Positions 21,110 to 34,021 of a DNA stretch of 64,000 bases are shown one piece after another. The translations under genes and the position numbers were made by a program. The DNA comes from Hippophae tibetana (lineage: Eukaryota > Streptophyta > Magnoliopsida > Rosales > Elaeagnaceae). Within the stretch, counting starts at the first letter, position 1. Each line of letters begins with the position of its first letter. The notes beneath the pieces were generated by a model that worked only from the letters and a program-made list of their open reading frames with translations, was not told the origin of the DNA and did not search any database. The stretch lies in the NCBI GenBank assembly GCA_037013495.1, contig CM072804.1, positions 38,666,501 through 38,730,500 on the forward strand, read 5' to 3'.

Positions 21110-22200
21110 CGAAGACTTCGTGTGCGTGACACTTCTCTTTCATCTTGACTTCCACTTGACAATGACGAAGGTGATGAGTCTCCTTGAGTGGTTGATATTG
21201 GTGAAGTGGGTGGAGTTGTAAGCTCTTGTTGAGGTTCACCTAGTTGCTCTTTCATTGTTTGCTCATCTTCTTCAAACTGAGGAAAGAAATTGAAGTTACC
21301 TGCATGAGAGTTAAAATCTCATTCTCTTTCTTCATCGAATACCACATCTCTACTAATCACAATCTTCTTATTGTCTGGATTGTACAACTTGCAACCCTTT
21401 GAATTAGTATCATAGCCGATAATGATAAATCTATCACTTTTATCATCAAGCTTCATTCTTTTCTCATTCGGTACATGAACATGGGCTATACTTCGAAAGA
21501 CTCTTAGGTAGAAAATATTGGGCTTTCTTCCATTCCATGCCTCTTGCGGTGTCTTTCCCCATACACTTCCTGTTGGAGATCAGTTTGACAAGTAAACTCC
21601 ACATGCTAATGCTTCCGTCTAAAACTCTTTGGGTAGTTTCTTTCTTTTGAGCGTGCTTCATGCCATGTTGAGAATTATTTTGTTCTTTCTTTCAGCTACA
21701 CCATTTTTTTGGGGGGATCTTGGAATTGTCAAGGATCTACGAATTCCATTTGCTTCACAGAACTCTTGAAACTCCTTGGATGTAAATTCTCCACCTCGGT
21801 CGGATCTCATGGCTTTGATCTTTTTATTGTTTTCTCTTTCCACTGCAGCTTTGAACCTTTTGAATACTTTAAAATCTTCTGATTTCTATTTCAAGAAATA
21901 TACCCAGGTTTTTCTTGAAAAATCATCAATGAAAAGAAGAAAATAGTTAGTGTTACCGAGAGAGCTTGGCTTGATCGGTCTGCACACATCAGTATGGATT
22001 AGCTCGAATGGTTTTTTAGCTCTTGAGTTTGACTCCTTTGGAAAGCTTTTTCTAAATGTCTTCCCAAGTAGACACCCTGCACAAAGTTTATCAAGATGGT
22101 TAATGCAAGGTAGTTCCTTCTCTAATCCTCTAAAATTAAGATGCTCGAATCAAAGATGCCATAGCCACGATGCATCTTTGTAGCAGGTTTTCAGACACTT
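21110..22200 (-). pseudogene. copia integrase
   Basis: A zinc-region remnant (HLNFRGLEKELPCINH, then CAGCLLGK) lies near 22060-22180. The core carries LLFIDDFSRKTWVYFLK (first Asp), AMRSDRGGEFTSKEFQEFC (second Asp) and PQKNGVAERKN (Glu), so all three catalytic acids are present. Stops interrupt at about 21655 and 21605. The C-terminal part reads VFRSIAHVHVPNEKRMKLDD and FIIIGYDTNSKGCKLYNP with a following acidic/Ser/Pro linker up to 21110. Frames are broken by several stops only. Confidence 0.88.
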
Positions 22201-22419
22201 TGTAATGTCATTTTGTATATTGATCTGGAACATTCTATTCTTTGACATCGACACGTTAATAATGAAGTTATTCTTATAATCTTTTATAGAAAGATTACAA
22301 TTCTTCATTTAGGGACATAGTAAACTTTGGAAATAAATTGATGTCGCTCATCTTTCAAGCGAATAAGAATGTTACCTCTTCCTTTCATTGCTATGTTAGA
22401 ATCATCTCCAAATGATACA

Positions 22420-23160
22420 TTTTCGCTTCCACACATATGGTTGCTTGCATCGCTGTCAAGATACTAGAAATTTGGTTAACCACCATCACCCTCCTTCCGT
22501 GTTAGAAAAAGAGTTTCTTTCTTATCAATCTTATCTTCCATGTAGTTGATTTTCTCATCTACTCTATTGTTCGGAGCTCTACATTCTGAAGCATAATGTC
22601 CAAACTTCTGACAATTATAGCATTGAACTTGAGATTTTCCATACCTTGAGTTCATATTACCTCTTCCACGACCTCGTGTTGAGCTTTCCCCTCTATCGAA
22701 GTTGTTTGAATTGTTGTTGTAATTCCAATCTCGTCCACGACCATAGCTTCTACCTCATCCATGACCTCTACCTCTGCCTCGGCCATGTTGATTTCTGTCA
22801 TTGCCATGACTTTCGTGCTTATCCTTGAATTGCATGTTGAAGAGTTGGTCGTGATCCCTTGCTTCTTCTTATGCTTTTCTTCATATGATTGTAATGAACC
22901 ATTGAATTCATTAATGGTCATTTCTTCCAAATCTTGTCTCAATCATCACGACGATGTGTTCAAATTTGGAATCTAATGAGTGAAGTATCTTTTTCATTAT
23001 TCTGACATCTTCCAACATCTCAACGTTTCTTTTCAACTGATTAGAAGCAACTACGACTCTCGAGAAATAGTCAGTAATAGATTCAGAAGCTTTCATATGT
23101 AGAGATTCAAATTTACCACTTAGTGTTTGGAGACGAACTTTCTTCATTTTCTCGGCTTCT
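22420..23160 (-). pseudogene. copia gag, zinc knuckle and protease site
   Basis: Gag blocks: [39 protein letters not shown] and [15 protein letters not shown] (22911-23147), then [20 protein letters not shown] in another frame. A Gly/Arg-rich basic stretch precedes a perfect knuckle, CYNCQKFGHYASEC (22581-22625). The protease block at about 22440-22470 reads YLDSDASNHMCG; its catalytic D-T/S-G has become D-S-D, and a stop lies just before. Gag at 23147 starts soon after the PBS (23341-23357), as expected. Confidence 0.88.
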
Positions 23161-23340
23161 TTGAAAGAGATTTGATACTCTTGATACTCTAACTCGGTTT
23201 TGACTTAGTAAGTTAATTCACTTTCTGGCTACAACTTACGGCGGCGTATCTAAACTCTGATCAGGATGATTTTGGCGGCGTCAGATTCGTCTTGGGGAGA
23301 ACTTCAATTTGATATACAATAGTATATATTTCCAATTATG

Positions 23341-23357
23341 GTTTCACTCTGATACCA
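23341..23357 (-). promoter_or_regulatory. copia primer-binding site
   Basis: Minus strand TGGTATCAGAGTGAAAC, pairing with initiator Met-tRNA over its first 11 bases. It abuts the 5' LTR that begins at 23364. Confidence 0.85.
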
Positions 23358-23363
23358 TTTTAT

Positions 23364-23726
23364 TGGATCAAAACTGCTCAACACTCGAAAACACTCAAGA
23401 ATAATTTTCCAGGAACTCTTAGAAACCCTCAAACTTTTATTTATGATTTCTTGACTTGATTGTTACACAGTTACTGAGAAGTATTTATAGAAATAATTGA
23501 TAAATCAAAGTCATACAACATAACCTACCAAGTAATTTAAAACCATACAATTAACCCATAACTTAACCCAATTTTTTCTTCTTTCTACCTACCAATCAGC
23601 TCAACACCATGAGTTGTATCCTTATCAACTCAGATCATCACCATAGAAGCTTCCATGAACTAGACTTCAAATGGGTTGGATTTTTTCAAAGAGCTTGGAC
23701 TTGTAAACAATTTTAAAAAAACAACA
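23364..23726 (-). repeat. copia 5' LTR
   Basis: 363 bp, bounded by tggatc on the left and acaaca on the right. On the minus strand it has the standard TG...CA ends (TGTTGTT...GATCCA). It is collinear with 14395-14491 plus 19235-19478. Confidence 0.92.
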
Positions 23727-26589
23727 ATTTCATGCTCTTTTCTATTTCAAGTGGTGGGAATATGGAGTCATGACTACGTGGTTCTCTTTGAGCTATGAAT
23801 TCTCTATTATTAAGTGTTTGGATGGTATTGGTTATGCTTGCTACAGAATCCCCTTTTTGTATGAAAGCTATATGCATTTTATTAAGCTTTTTTCAATTAG
23901 TTTTATAACTTTTACTTTTTCTATGACTTACATTCATTGCTTACTGTTTTGTTTGTAATGGAAAATTGAAAAAAAAAAAAAATGTTGAGACTTCCTTTCT
24001 TTGGAAGCTTTCAACCTTTGTCCTTAATGTCTATATAAGCTGGATAACACTGGAATTGGGTTTTGCTCTAAAAAAAAGCGTAAAATAGTATCTTTAGTCA
24101 TATTGCTCCTTAGAGTACTACTTTTCGTGGTTGAAGATTCGAGTTTCAATAATATATGCCATATTTCTAATAGTATCTTTAGTCATTAGCTGTGGAGTTA
24201 TGTCAACTTTTCTTGTATGTGTTTGAACTTTGATTTTAGTAGCACTTTTATATATAATAATTATATCATAATTACCTAGTAATAATATTACGTTACATTA
24301 CTTATGATAAATAGGATTTTCCATAATTGTATTGGTGTTGGCTTTGGCCAGTTTTTAATGATTTTTTTTTCTTTTGAAAAAAAAAGACTTGCTTCTATAA
24401 TAAAATCAAGCTATTCATATTTTAAATGACTTGGAGATTTCCTTGGACCTTGACCAAGTTCATAATAAAGCTACTGCGGACTGCAACGGTGTTTCAAGCA
24501 TGTGGTATAAATTGAGGGGCTCTTTTTTTTTCCCTCAATTTGAGCCGAAATGTCCTAAAATTGTGTGGTACAACCTCTATAGCTGCTGCTACTGCTTAAG
24601 TAGTTGATTATTTATGGTGTATTTGTCCAGGTAACGATTATACTAGCCAATTGTCCAATTAATGTAGGTATCGATCATTATTTGTTCTGCAGATATTGAA
24701 ACTCAGGAATGAAGCAATCGGTGTATGTACCAATGGTCAGCAATGTTGCCTCATTTTTTGAAATTCTGCAGTTTACTTACCTTGAATTTGGAATTCTTGA
24801 GTAATCTGAATATAATTTGTCCCAAGACTTGTTTGTGATAGGGATCCTCATTTGGAACAAAAATTTCTGACCTAGTAACCATCATTTCCATTGTCCAATA
24901 ACCGTTGATATATTGTTTATGGTTTTTTCATTGTTATTGGCACACAAGATTATATATAGGGTAAAGAGTACGAGAGGTCTTATAATTTTTATAAAATGAG
25001 CGTCCTAATTTTGTGATTTTTAATTAGAGTATTTTAATTCCATAACTTTGAAAAAACGTATTTTAGTGCTAAAAACTTAAAACTTAGTTAAGAATTTCAA
25101 ATATATTACAATCATGTAATTGGAGTTATTTTATGATGGTTATTAATTGTTCCAAAAGATACAGTCATGCCATTGGCAGAGAGGACAACCTCGCATAGGT
25201 GTGCTTCTTAACAATTTTGCCAGAATTAAGTAGTCACGCTTGAGGTTACAAACATTGCTTTCATATTGTCCTTAAAGATCTTTATTTTTGTTTTCTAATC
25301 TTATTGATATTGTTATATACACTTTGCTCTTCACCTTTTGAAAAATTCTGTTGACATCCTGTATTTTATTTAAAGATACCCTATTGATTTTTTAAAAAAT
25401 AATTTTACTAAAATTTGGTGAATTTATTGATACATTTTTTAGACATCCATCAACATTTTATCTATAGGAGGGTAACGCCTATGAACCTTTTGAAGGAGGT
25501 TCATTAAGGCATATTAGTCTTACAGATGATTTTCGGGAAAAAAAAATGTACGACATGTTCTAGTTGATTATTGGTTGGATTTTTTTCTTTTTTCATGTTT
25601 TAGGGGATAAATACCTTGGATGTTTTTTTTTTTTTAAATGGAAGTGTTGGTTAGTCTTTTGAATTAAGAAATGTGCTAAAAAAGTATCTATTACTTCTTT
25701 TGTTTATAAAAATGAGTCATAATGTTTTTTACTAAGATTAATGAATATTTTATTGATAAAATATTTTAAAAAAATAATTAGGTAATTTACATAGTAAATA
25801 GTGAAATGATAGGAGATGTTCTTGATAATTTTTTAAATAAAATAATTTTAAAATTATTAAATCTCTTAACAAATTTTTAAAAACAAAAAGGATTAAATAA
25901 CATATTCACTAACTTAAGGATTAAATAACACCTTTTTTTTATAAGTAAATGGGTCAAAGGAACATTTCATCCTATTTTTAATAGATACTTGTTTTATTTG
26001 TAGTATTATGAATTTTTTGATGATTAAAATATTAAAGATTATGAGTTTTTGAGGCTTAAAATGTTAGAAATATTGTTGATAAGTAGTAAAGTGGTTGGAG
26101 AGATGTTAGAGTTAAGACTAAGAAAAAAGAGTTGATGTATTGAATTAGGAAAGTTTTAGTGTGGGTGATAATATTTTAGAAAGAATTATTTTAAAACATG
26201 TAAGGATAAAATAGTCATTTTATTATTATTTTAATTAATTTAATTTTTTTATTTTAAATTGAATAACATTAAGTATCATTTGCTTAAAAAAAATAAATTT
26301 AAAATATTTTATAATTAATGAAATATTCGGTAAGAAATTTTGGGATATTTTAAAAAAATTTGTTACCATGTTCATTTCTTGGACACATTTGTTGTTGTTA
26401 TTAACTTTTTTTAAACAAATATTATAATACACTTTAAATACACTTATCAAACTCATTAATTATTTTAAACTACTGGAGATGGATTCAATTCTATGACTAC
26501 AGGGGACCACCTAGTAAGGTGATTGGCTTTAAATTATTTCCTTTGTAGAGGTATATGATACGTGGTTATTCATTTTTATTCGTCTTAAG
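23727..26589. other. AT-rich intergenic DNA, nothing recognisable
   Basis: No coding similarity, LTR or RNA gene identified. Contains T and A homopolymer runs and intron-like sequence. Short open stretches (23770-23958, 26235-26456) are hydrophobic or AT-driven and look random. It could be decayed host gene or repeat DNA. Confidence 0.45.
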
Positions 26590-26940
26590 AAAAAAAATAA
26601 TATAAGATCATAATTCAATCCAGAAATATTCTGGAAATCATATGAACGCAAAATTTAAATACAACAGAAAGAAAAATGGATTGAAAATATATCTCTTGTC
26701 ATTGATCAAATTCCAACACTTACACGAAAATTTCAATGGATTTTTGATTTGATGTTCTCATTGGTTTCTCACACTTATTTTCTACGTTTTGATGGTGTAT
26801 CTGAATGTATTAGTGAGTAGTGAGTAGTGAGAAGACTCGTTGCCTTTATAAAAGTTCTTCTATCAAGAACCTCGTATGGTTTCGACAAAACCGAACAATC
26901 ACCATTGTTCACCATTGTGTTGTACCACTTTGATGTTACA
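26590..26940 (-). repeat. copia 3' LTR with TATA box
   Basis: Minus strand starts TGTAACATC right after the polypurine tract. It has TTTATAAAGGC near 26847 as a TATA box, followed by a triplicated gtgagta motif (plus strand 26813-26831). The distal end is approximate because there is no partner LTR. Confidence 0.6.
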
Positions 26941-27289
26941 TTCTCCCACTTGGTGTAAATGTTAAGCGAAATTCTCTTGAGTAACAAAATATATGAATCA
27001 TAGCAATAGGTCCTCTAAGAGCGAGTATTATCTTCCATATATTACAATGTATTTAGTTTTTCAAGTATTATACTTTATGTGGTAACGAAACTTAATGAAT
27101 AAATCCTATATTTATTCCGGGTCCAATAAAATATATATTTTTTCAAATAAATTAAGATGCACATGAATATGAGAAAATATCACAATATATAAGAGTTTCA
27201 TTAATAAACTGTATATATATTTACAAAGTAGAACCAATTCTCATTTTCTGTACATGATCCTTAAATTTCATTGGTGGCAAGCCTTTATT

Positions 27290-28060
27290 CAAAGGATCAG
27301 CAATCATCAACTCAGTGCTAATGTGCTCAATGACTACTTTCTTTTCCTTAACACGTTCTCTTATGGCCAAGTATTTAATGTCGATGTGCTTACTTTGACT
27401 ACCTTTTTTTTGTTGTTCTTAGCCATAAACACAGCAGCTGAGTTGTCAGAGTACAATCTTAATGGCCTAGAAATAGAGTCAACTACTTTAAGCCCAGAAA
27501 TGAAACTCTTTAACCATACACCATGTGATGTGGCCTCAAAACATGACACGAACTCGGCCTCTATAGTGGAAGTAGCAGTCAAGGACTGTTTCGCACTCCT
27601 CCAAGACACGGCTCCACCGACAAGCATGAAAATATAACTAGATGTTGATTTGCGTGAATCAACACATCCAATGAAGTTCGCATCGGAGTAGCCAATTATT
27701 TCCATATCATCGATTCGTCTATACATGAGCATATAATCCTTAATTCCTTGCAGGTACCTCATCACTTTCTTTGTAGCTTTCCAGTGGTCAACACCTGGGT
27801 TACTCTGATATCTCCGTAGCATCTTAACAACAAATGCAATGTCAGGTCTGGTGTAGACCTGAGCATACATCAGGCTTCCAACAGTTGAAGCATATTGAAT
27901 GGTTCTCATCTGTTCTCTTTCAAAATCATTCTTTGGGTCCAAATTGAACTTATCGCCTTTCACAATGAGAGCAACACTTGGTGAACAATCTTTCATCTGA
28001 AATCTCTCTAAAACTTTATTGATATAGGTTTCTTGAGATAAACCCAAGATGCCTCAAAGT
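27290..28060 (-). pseudogene. copia RNase H domain and RT C-terminus
   Basis: A long open minus-strand stretch (27361-28047) reads GLSQETYINKVLERFQMKDC, QYASTVGSLMYAQVYTRPDI, WKATKKVMRYLQGIKDYML, IIGYSDANFIGCVDSRKSTS, AEFVSCFEATSHGVWLKSFI and LRLYSDNSAAVFMAKNNKKK. The RNase H acids D (YSDANF), E (AEF) and D (YSDNSA) are all there. At a T8 homopolymer near 27405-27412 the frame shifts, and the C-terminal KHIDIKYLAIRERVKEKKV and ELMIADPL blocks continue in another frame to about 27290. Degrades the RNA of the RNA:DNA hybrid. Confidence 0.9.
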
Positions 28061-28089
28061 CTATCTCTATGGATCTCAATGCCAGTGGT

Positions 28090-28800
28090 ATAAGAAGCCT
28101 CACCTACATTCTTCATATCAAAATTTTTAGAGAGGAATTGTTTTACCTCGTGTAGCAAACCCTTATCATCGACTGCGAGAAAACTATCATCCATATATAG
28201 CACCAAAAAACAAATCTTACTCCTACTAACCTTCTAGTATATACATTGATCCATGACGTTCTCTTCAAAACCAAATGAAGTGATGAAATTATGGAATTTC
28301 AAATACCATTGATGGGAAGCTTGTTTTAATCCATTTATGGATTTATTAAGCTTACAAACAAAATGCTCACTATTACTAGAGAAGAATCCTTCAAGTTGTT
28401 TCATATAAACCTCTTCCTCTAGGTTACCATTAAGGAAAGCCGTTTTCACATCCATTTGATGAAAATGCAAATCAAAATGGGTAACCAATGCCATGATCAC
28501 ATGAAGTGAATCTTTCTTAGATATAGGAGAGAATGTCTCCGTGTAGTCGATTCCTTCCCTTTAAGTGAATCTTTTAGAAACGAGTCTTGCCTTATATCTC
28601 TCAATGTTGCCTCGTGAGTCTTTCTTTATCTTGAAGACCCATTTACATCTAATGGCATTCACACCATTAGGAAACTTGACGAGATCCCAGACTCAGTTAG
28701 ATGCCATAGAATCCATCTCTTCTTTCATGGCATTGTACCATAAGTTTGAAACCTCAGAACTCATGGCCTGTGAAAACGTCTCAGGATCATTTTTGGCTCC
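28090..28800 (-). pseudogene. copia reverse transcriptase
   Basis: Blocks on the minus strand: [40 protein letters not shown] then a stop, GIDYTETFSPISKKDSLHVI, LHFHQMDVKTAFLNGNLEEE, LNKSINGLKQASHQWYLKFH and LVLYMDDSFLAVDD (28180-28235). The catalytic YMDD is intact. Two in-frame stops (near 28238 and 28560) break the frame, and small changes (K-S-I-N-G for the usual K-S-L-Y-G) show drift. Confidence 0.9.
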
Positions 28801-29082
28801 AACATTATAGTCATATTCTTGTAGATACACAACATAATAACTAGGAATCACTAATTTCCTTACTCTAGTATATCTTCTTAATACTGAATCAACATTCTCC
28901 TAAAGTGCAGGATCATGTTGTTCAGTTGGTTGTTCAACAACTGTAGGCATCTGTTGAACTTCAACATCTACTGGATCAAGATCAATAGCTTGTGGTACTT
29001 CCAGGACTGGTTCTTCAACACGCGTTTGTACTCGAGGCATGTTGTTAACAATAACAATCAATCCATTACTTAAAGTGGCATA

Positions 29083-30230
29083 TTAAGCAACTGAATGATC
29101 TTTCTCAAGACCAATGCCCTTGGATCGATCACTCCCACTAATCAAGTAATTCTCAAGAATTTTTGCATTTCTTGATTCCACAAACCTAGTGCTATGAGAT
29201 GGAAAATAAAACCTATATCCCTTAGACCTTTTGGCATATCCAACAAAATACCCATTTATGGTCCTTGGATCTAATTTCTTTTCTTGTGGATTATAAATCC
29301 TCACTTCAGACTGACATCCCCAAACACGCATATGTCACAAACTCAGTTTCCAACCTTTCCATAATTTAAATGGCATCTTTGAGACAACCTTGGTTGGAAC
29401 CCAGTTTAATATATACATAGTTGTCGTTAAAGCTTTAATCTACAAGGATTTAGAAAGATTGGAGTTGATAAGCATACTCTGCACCATGTCCAATAATATT
29501 CGGTTTCTCCTTTCTACTACACCATTCTGGTATGGTGAACCAAACATAATGTATTAGGAAACTATCCCATGTTCTTGAAGAAACTTAGTAAATGAACCAG
29601 GCACTTGTCCATTCTCAATGTATCTACTATAATATTCACCACCTCTATCTGATTTTACGACCTTTATTTGCTTTCCACATTGTTTCTCTACTTCAACCTT
29701 AAAGCTTTTGAAGGCATCTAATGCTTCGCTCTTATTATGAAGCATATAGAAATACATATATAGAGAAAAATCATCAATAAAGGTGATAAAATATTTCTAA
29801 CCTTGAATGTCCACGTCTGGACAACATATATCTGTATATATGATTTCTAATATGCTTGAACTTCTATTGGAACCTTTCTTTGACTTGTTAGTCTACTTTC
29901 CTTTAATGCAGTCCACACATGTCTCAAAATCAATAAAATCTAGAGTACTAAGTACCTCATCTTTCACTAATTTTTTTAACTATTTCTTGGAGATGTGTCC
30001 TAATCTCCTATGCCATAATGTAGAAGAGTCATCGTCAATAATACACCTTTTAGTGCCAGCTTGAACATGCATAGCGTTATGAGTGGTATTATTTTTTAAA
30101 TTAATGCAGTAAAGACCATAAGACAAAATACCATTCCCAACACAATCAAATTTATTAAATAAACTAAAAGATGTTTCTGAAAAGTGAAAGGAATAACCAA
30201 AAGGTACAAGTCTTGAAATTGAAATCAAGT
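29083..30230 (-). pseudogene. copia integrase with zinc region
   Basis: The zinc region (30230-29900) reads STLWHRRLGHISKK with paired Cys further on. The core has DDFSLYMYFYMLHNKSE (first Asp), VVKSDRGGEYYSRYIENGQV (second Asp) and YQNGVVERRNR (Glu), so the D,D,E triad is retained. The C-terminal block (29083-29331) reads MRVWGCQSEVRIYNPQEKKL and GYFVGYAKRSKGYRFYFPSH. Stops at about 29555 and 29335 split it. A variable linker rich in Val, Pro and Glu follows to about 28850. Confidence 0.88.
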
Positions 30231-30379
30231 TTCTAGAGAAACTTGGAACATAAAAGGTCTTTTTCTAATTCTAAAATAAAACCACTACTTAAAATCAAAT
30301 TTCATGTCCCTACAACCTTCACATGTGAGCCCATTTTGTTACTGGATAAGATGTATTGCTTACTTCCCATTGGCTTCCT

Positions 30380-31300
30380 TAGATTTTGCATATCCTGTAA
30401 GGAGTTTGCAACATGGATTGTAGATCCAGAATCAATCTACAAGGTGTAAATATTAACATTAACCATATTAGATTCATAACAAAAAAACGAGTTTGGATTA
30501 CCATTATTCTCAAGCCATTTTTGGAATTTGATACAATCCTTCTTCATGTGTCCCTTCTTTTATAGAAAAAACACTTGGATTCTTTCTTAATATCAGCCTG
30601 AGGTGGAATTATCTATTTTCCTTTATGCTTGTATTGAGATTTGTCTTTCCCGTATGTTGTAGCCAACATTTCACTTTCACCAAATTCCATAACAAGCCTC
30701 CCTTCCTCTTGAACACACATGATCATTAGTTCATTGATTGGCCATTTATCCTTATGTGTATTGTACGAGATTTTGAATGGCACGTACTGATGTGGGAGAG
30801 TGTTAAGGATATAGTGCACTAGGAAGGATTCTGACATCTCAACCTCGAGATGCTTAAGTTGAGCCACAATGTCCCTCATTTGCATAATGTGCTCGCACAC
30901 ACCTTTCATACTGGTGAGTCTTAAGGAAGAGAACTTCATAATAAAGGTGCTTGCTTTAACCTTATCAGAAGTGACAAACTGATCATCTATGACATTTAGT
31001 AAGTCTTGAACATTGTTACGCTGATCAACAGAACCACAAATACCAATAGAGATTTTAGTCTTAATGAACATCATGCTAAGGCGATTAGATCGCTCCCATT
31101 ATTCATAAAGTATGATATTCTCTGGAGTGTTAGTTTGAGTAATTTTAGGTGGTTCTTTTTTCCTAATAGCATAGTCAATATCCATCCACCCTAGATGAAA
31201 GAGAGTTCTTTCCTTCCAAATTTTATAATTATCCCTTTTTCAGATCGGGAATGTCATAGTGGATATCAGATAAATTTACAGGTTGAGAAGCTGTAATTAA
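30380..31300 (-). pseudogene. copia gag, damaged zinc knuckle and protease site
   Basis: Gag 30613-31074 reads MMFIKTKISIGICGSVDQRN, FVTSDKVKASTFIMKFSSLR, GVCEHIMQMRDIVAQLKHLE and LVHYILNTLPHQYVPFKISY, with upstream similarity (ILLHLGWMDIDYA-like, in other frames) to about 31290. The knuckle near 30545-30585 has CFFY where CX2C is expected, and a single-base loss shifts the rest. The protease block at about 30395-30435 reads IDSGSTIHVANSL with DSG intact. Gag is the usual UBN2 type. Confidence 0.85.
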
Positions 31301-33989
31301 AGATTATATGCTTATTAAAATTTGAGACCTAAATTAGAGTCATTCTTTACTAATGTAAATCATAAAAATATGAATCTAGTGATATAAAACTTTTCTGTGG
31401 ATTAAAATTCTAATTCAATTAGATTTATCTTAATTTTACGATAAAATTATCAAATTATGTTCCTTTTCCTAATCTCTGTGGGTAAATTAGAAAATATAAT
31501 TTGACATTATATCCTAATTAATCACATGAAAATATAATAAACATTCATGTGGTATAAGATTTATTATATCATATATGATTAATTACAATTAATGTTTATT
31601 TTTTAAATGTGATCTTAAATAAACCGTATTATAGTTTTAATTAATTAAAGATGTCTTGACTGTTCCCTAATTAATTAAACTATATGAGTTACTTAATTAT
31701 TAGCTAAATCCTTAAGCTCAATTATTGCATAAAACCATAAATAATATTAATTTAATTTCAAATATACAAATATTATCTATCTTAAGATTGTATGTATGAC
31801 AATAAATTATACAAGTAAAATAAATAATATAAGCACTAATTAAATCCATAAAAAGTCATTAATAATTAATTTTATTATGCGTAAATTATTTAACCAAAAT
31901 TTAATATGTATAATTAATTACAAAATTTATACATACAAATATCAAAACAAATAATTTAAGTATAATGTATTTAAATAATTTTTAATATGCCCAAAAATTA
32001 TTTAAATAAATATTACATGTATAATAAATATTATACATATGACAAACACAAGTTAAATAATTAAATAAATTATATTTGAAATTGTTTTTTTTACTAAAAT
32101 CAAATTTTGAATGCATATATAAAAATACGTCAAATACTATATAAGATGTAACAATTGTTGCAACCCAATGGACAACATCTCTTATGCCCAATAGCAAAAT
32201 CCGAGTTCAATTCTTGGTTTTAACATTTTTTTAAAAATAAGATTCCTAATGTATATAAAAGTAAGTGGGATTTAATATAATACAAAATGTGTCTTGGTCT
32301 AAGTAGACATCATACTTCGCTCTTAACCATGAAGCCCAAGTTTGCGTAGAAAAAACAAATTTTTTTCCCTAAAGAATCATCTTCAACTTCAAGTCGGGCT
32401 AACCTGACCTAATTTTGATACGAATTGATACCCAACCGTATTTTACTATTTCGACGATTAAATTCAATGTTTTTTTTATTATCAAAATTTACCTTTCACA
32501 ATTATTTTCCAAAATCTTTTAAACTTTCACACATTTAGTTAGTTTTTCTAATTTTATTACAAACCATATTGTTATCCTTCACAACACGAACTACGAAGGC
32601 CCTTTAATGTGTTTTATACGTCACCTGTCACGTGTTACTTAAGTAACTTCATATCATACTTTTGAATGGATGATGTGTTACAATTCCTAAAACTTTCAAT
32701 ATCAAACTATCACTTTAAATTAAACAAAATTTAACCTAGACATAAATTATTATAATTTAAGTTAAATAATTAATTTTTTTTTATTATTAAAAATATATAA
32801 ATTTAACATAATTGATATTATTTTTGTAGTCATAATTATTTTTAAGAAAATTATATTTTTACTTCAATGACTGTTCTTTTTAATTGTTGAGTTAGAACTG
32901 GAAATAACTTGAAATTCATTTATAAAAATATATTTTATTATAATTTAATTTAATTAATTTACATATCATAATATAATTAATCATTATTAATAATTAGTTT
33001 CATATTTTCTTTAAGAATAAAGGGTAATAAAAGTCCTTTACTTTTGAAAAAAATATATTTTAACTTGATAGTTATTAGGCGAGACACTATAAATATGTAC
33101 GTTATGTCATTTGAAAAGATCATCGAAGTTTAATTACAAGATTTATGTCAAATTTTTAAGAGTATTTTGTAAAAAAAATTATTTTTTTTACAAAAAGTAA
33201 AGAAAACAAATATTTAAAAAATTAATATATATATATATATATTTCAAAAATTAAAAATTTTTGGTTTAAATAATATAAATAAAAAATTAAATACTAAAAA
33301 TATCATTGAGATTATTCATTTTAGAAGTAGGAAAATAATTTGATCAATTCACATAAATTGAGAAATCTAATTTGATATGATAAATTCAGATTATATTGGA
33401 TTGAGAGATTTTATACTCGAATTTCAAATGATAGATTTTATAGTCATGTTTAGATTGAAATTGTATAATAAGTAATTTGTTTGGATTCAAATTAGATTCA
33501 GATTAACAGATTTTATAATCTATTATGATCTAATTCAGATTGAATTATTATTAAAATTATAAATAAATAAATTTTATTTTATAATGTGTTATATAACTTA
33601 CTTTAAATATTATGCATTTTACAATTAAATAAATTATTATTTTATTTTAAAAAATAAAAATAAAAATTAAATATTTATATTAATTTAATAATTATCTAAA
33701 CATGTTTTTTTATATTTTTTATATTTTTAATTATGAATTAATTAATTTTTTTGATAGAGTTGAGAAATTTAAAATTTAAATATTATATATATAATATTTT
33801 ATATATTATAATAATTTATAAATAAATTTTAACATTAATATAATATTTATCTAACGAGTAAAAGTTAGATCTATTCGTATATTGATTATATTATTAAATT
33901 AAATTTAAATTTTTAAAAAAGCTAATTTGTTAATCGATCCTAATTTGTTATATGATAAATAGTTTTCAATAAAAGATATATTTTTTTAA

Positions 33990-34021
<32 letters not shown>

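Larger units (their letters stand above)
14395..23726 (-). mobile_element. Ty1/copia element with both LTRs, interrupted by a chromovirus
   Basis: The 5' LTR is 23364-23726 with a PBS beside it (23341-23357, minus strand TGGTATCAGAGTGAAAC). The 3' LTR is 14395-14491 plus 19235-19478, split by a gypsy insertion. The two LTRs match along their length (for example ctcaacactcaagaa, gagaagtatttatagaaa and ccatgagttgtatcct). A polypurine tract (minus strand AAGAGGGAG, 19479-19488) precedes the 3' LTR. Internal order on the minus strand is gag, protease, integrase, RT, RNase H. No 5-bp target duplication survives (tatta versus atttc). Stops, frameshifts and a 37-bp tandem duplication disable it. Confidence 0.92.
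26590..31300 (-). mobile_element. Ty1/copia element with 3' LTR only
   Basis: The minus-strand order gag (31290-30560), protease, pre-integrase zinc region, integrase, RT, RNase H and 3' LTR is complete in content. The 3' LTR ends at 26940 beside a polypurine tract (minus strand CAAGTGGGAGAATG, about 26941-26955). I could not find a matching 5' LTR or PBS right of 31300, so the 5' end is lost or too diverged. About 4.6 kb of coding region is present. Stops and at least three frameshifts are seen, but the RT YMDD and integrase acids survive. Confidence 0.9.

Noticed and set aside
27254..27637. 127-residue plus-strand open stretch
   Set aside because: It is antisense to the copia RNase H coding sequence, whose motifs are unmistakable on the minus strand.
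32155..32350. tRNA-like or SINE-like phrases (agttcaattcttgg and tcttggtctaagtagac)
   Set aside because: No cloverleaf, wrong spacing between the A-box-like and B-box-like parts, and no poly(A) end.
33340..33560. Possible MITE with repeated agatt/aatct phrases
   Set aside because: No terminal inverted repeats or target duplication could be shown.
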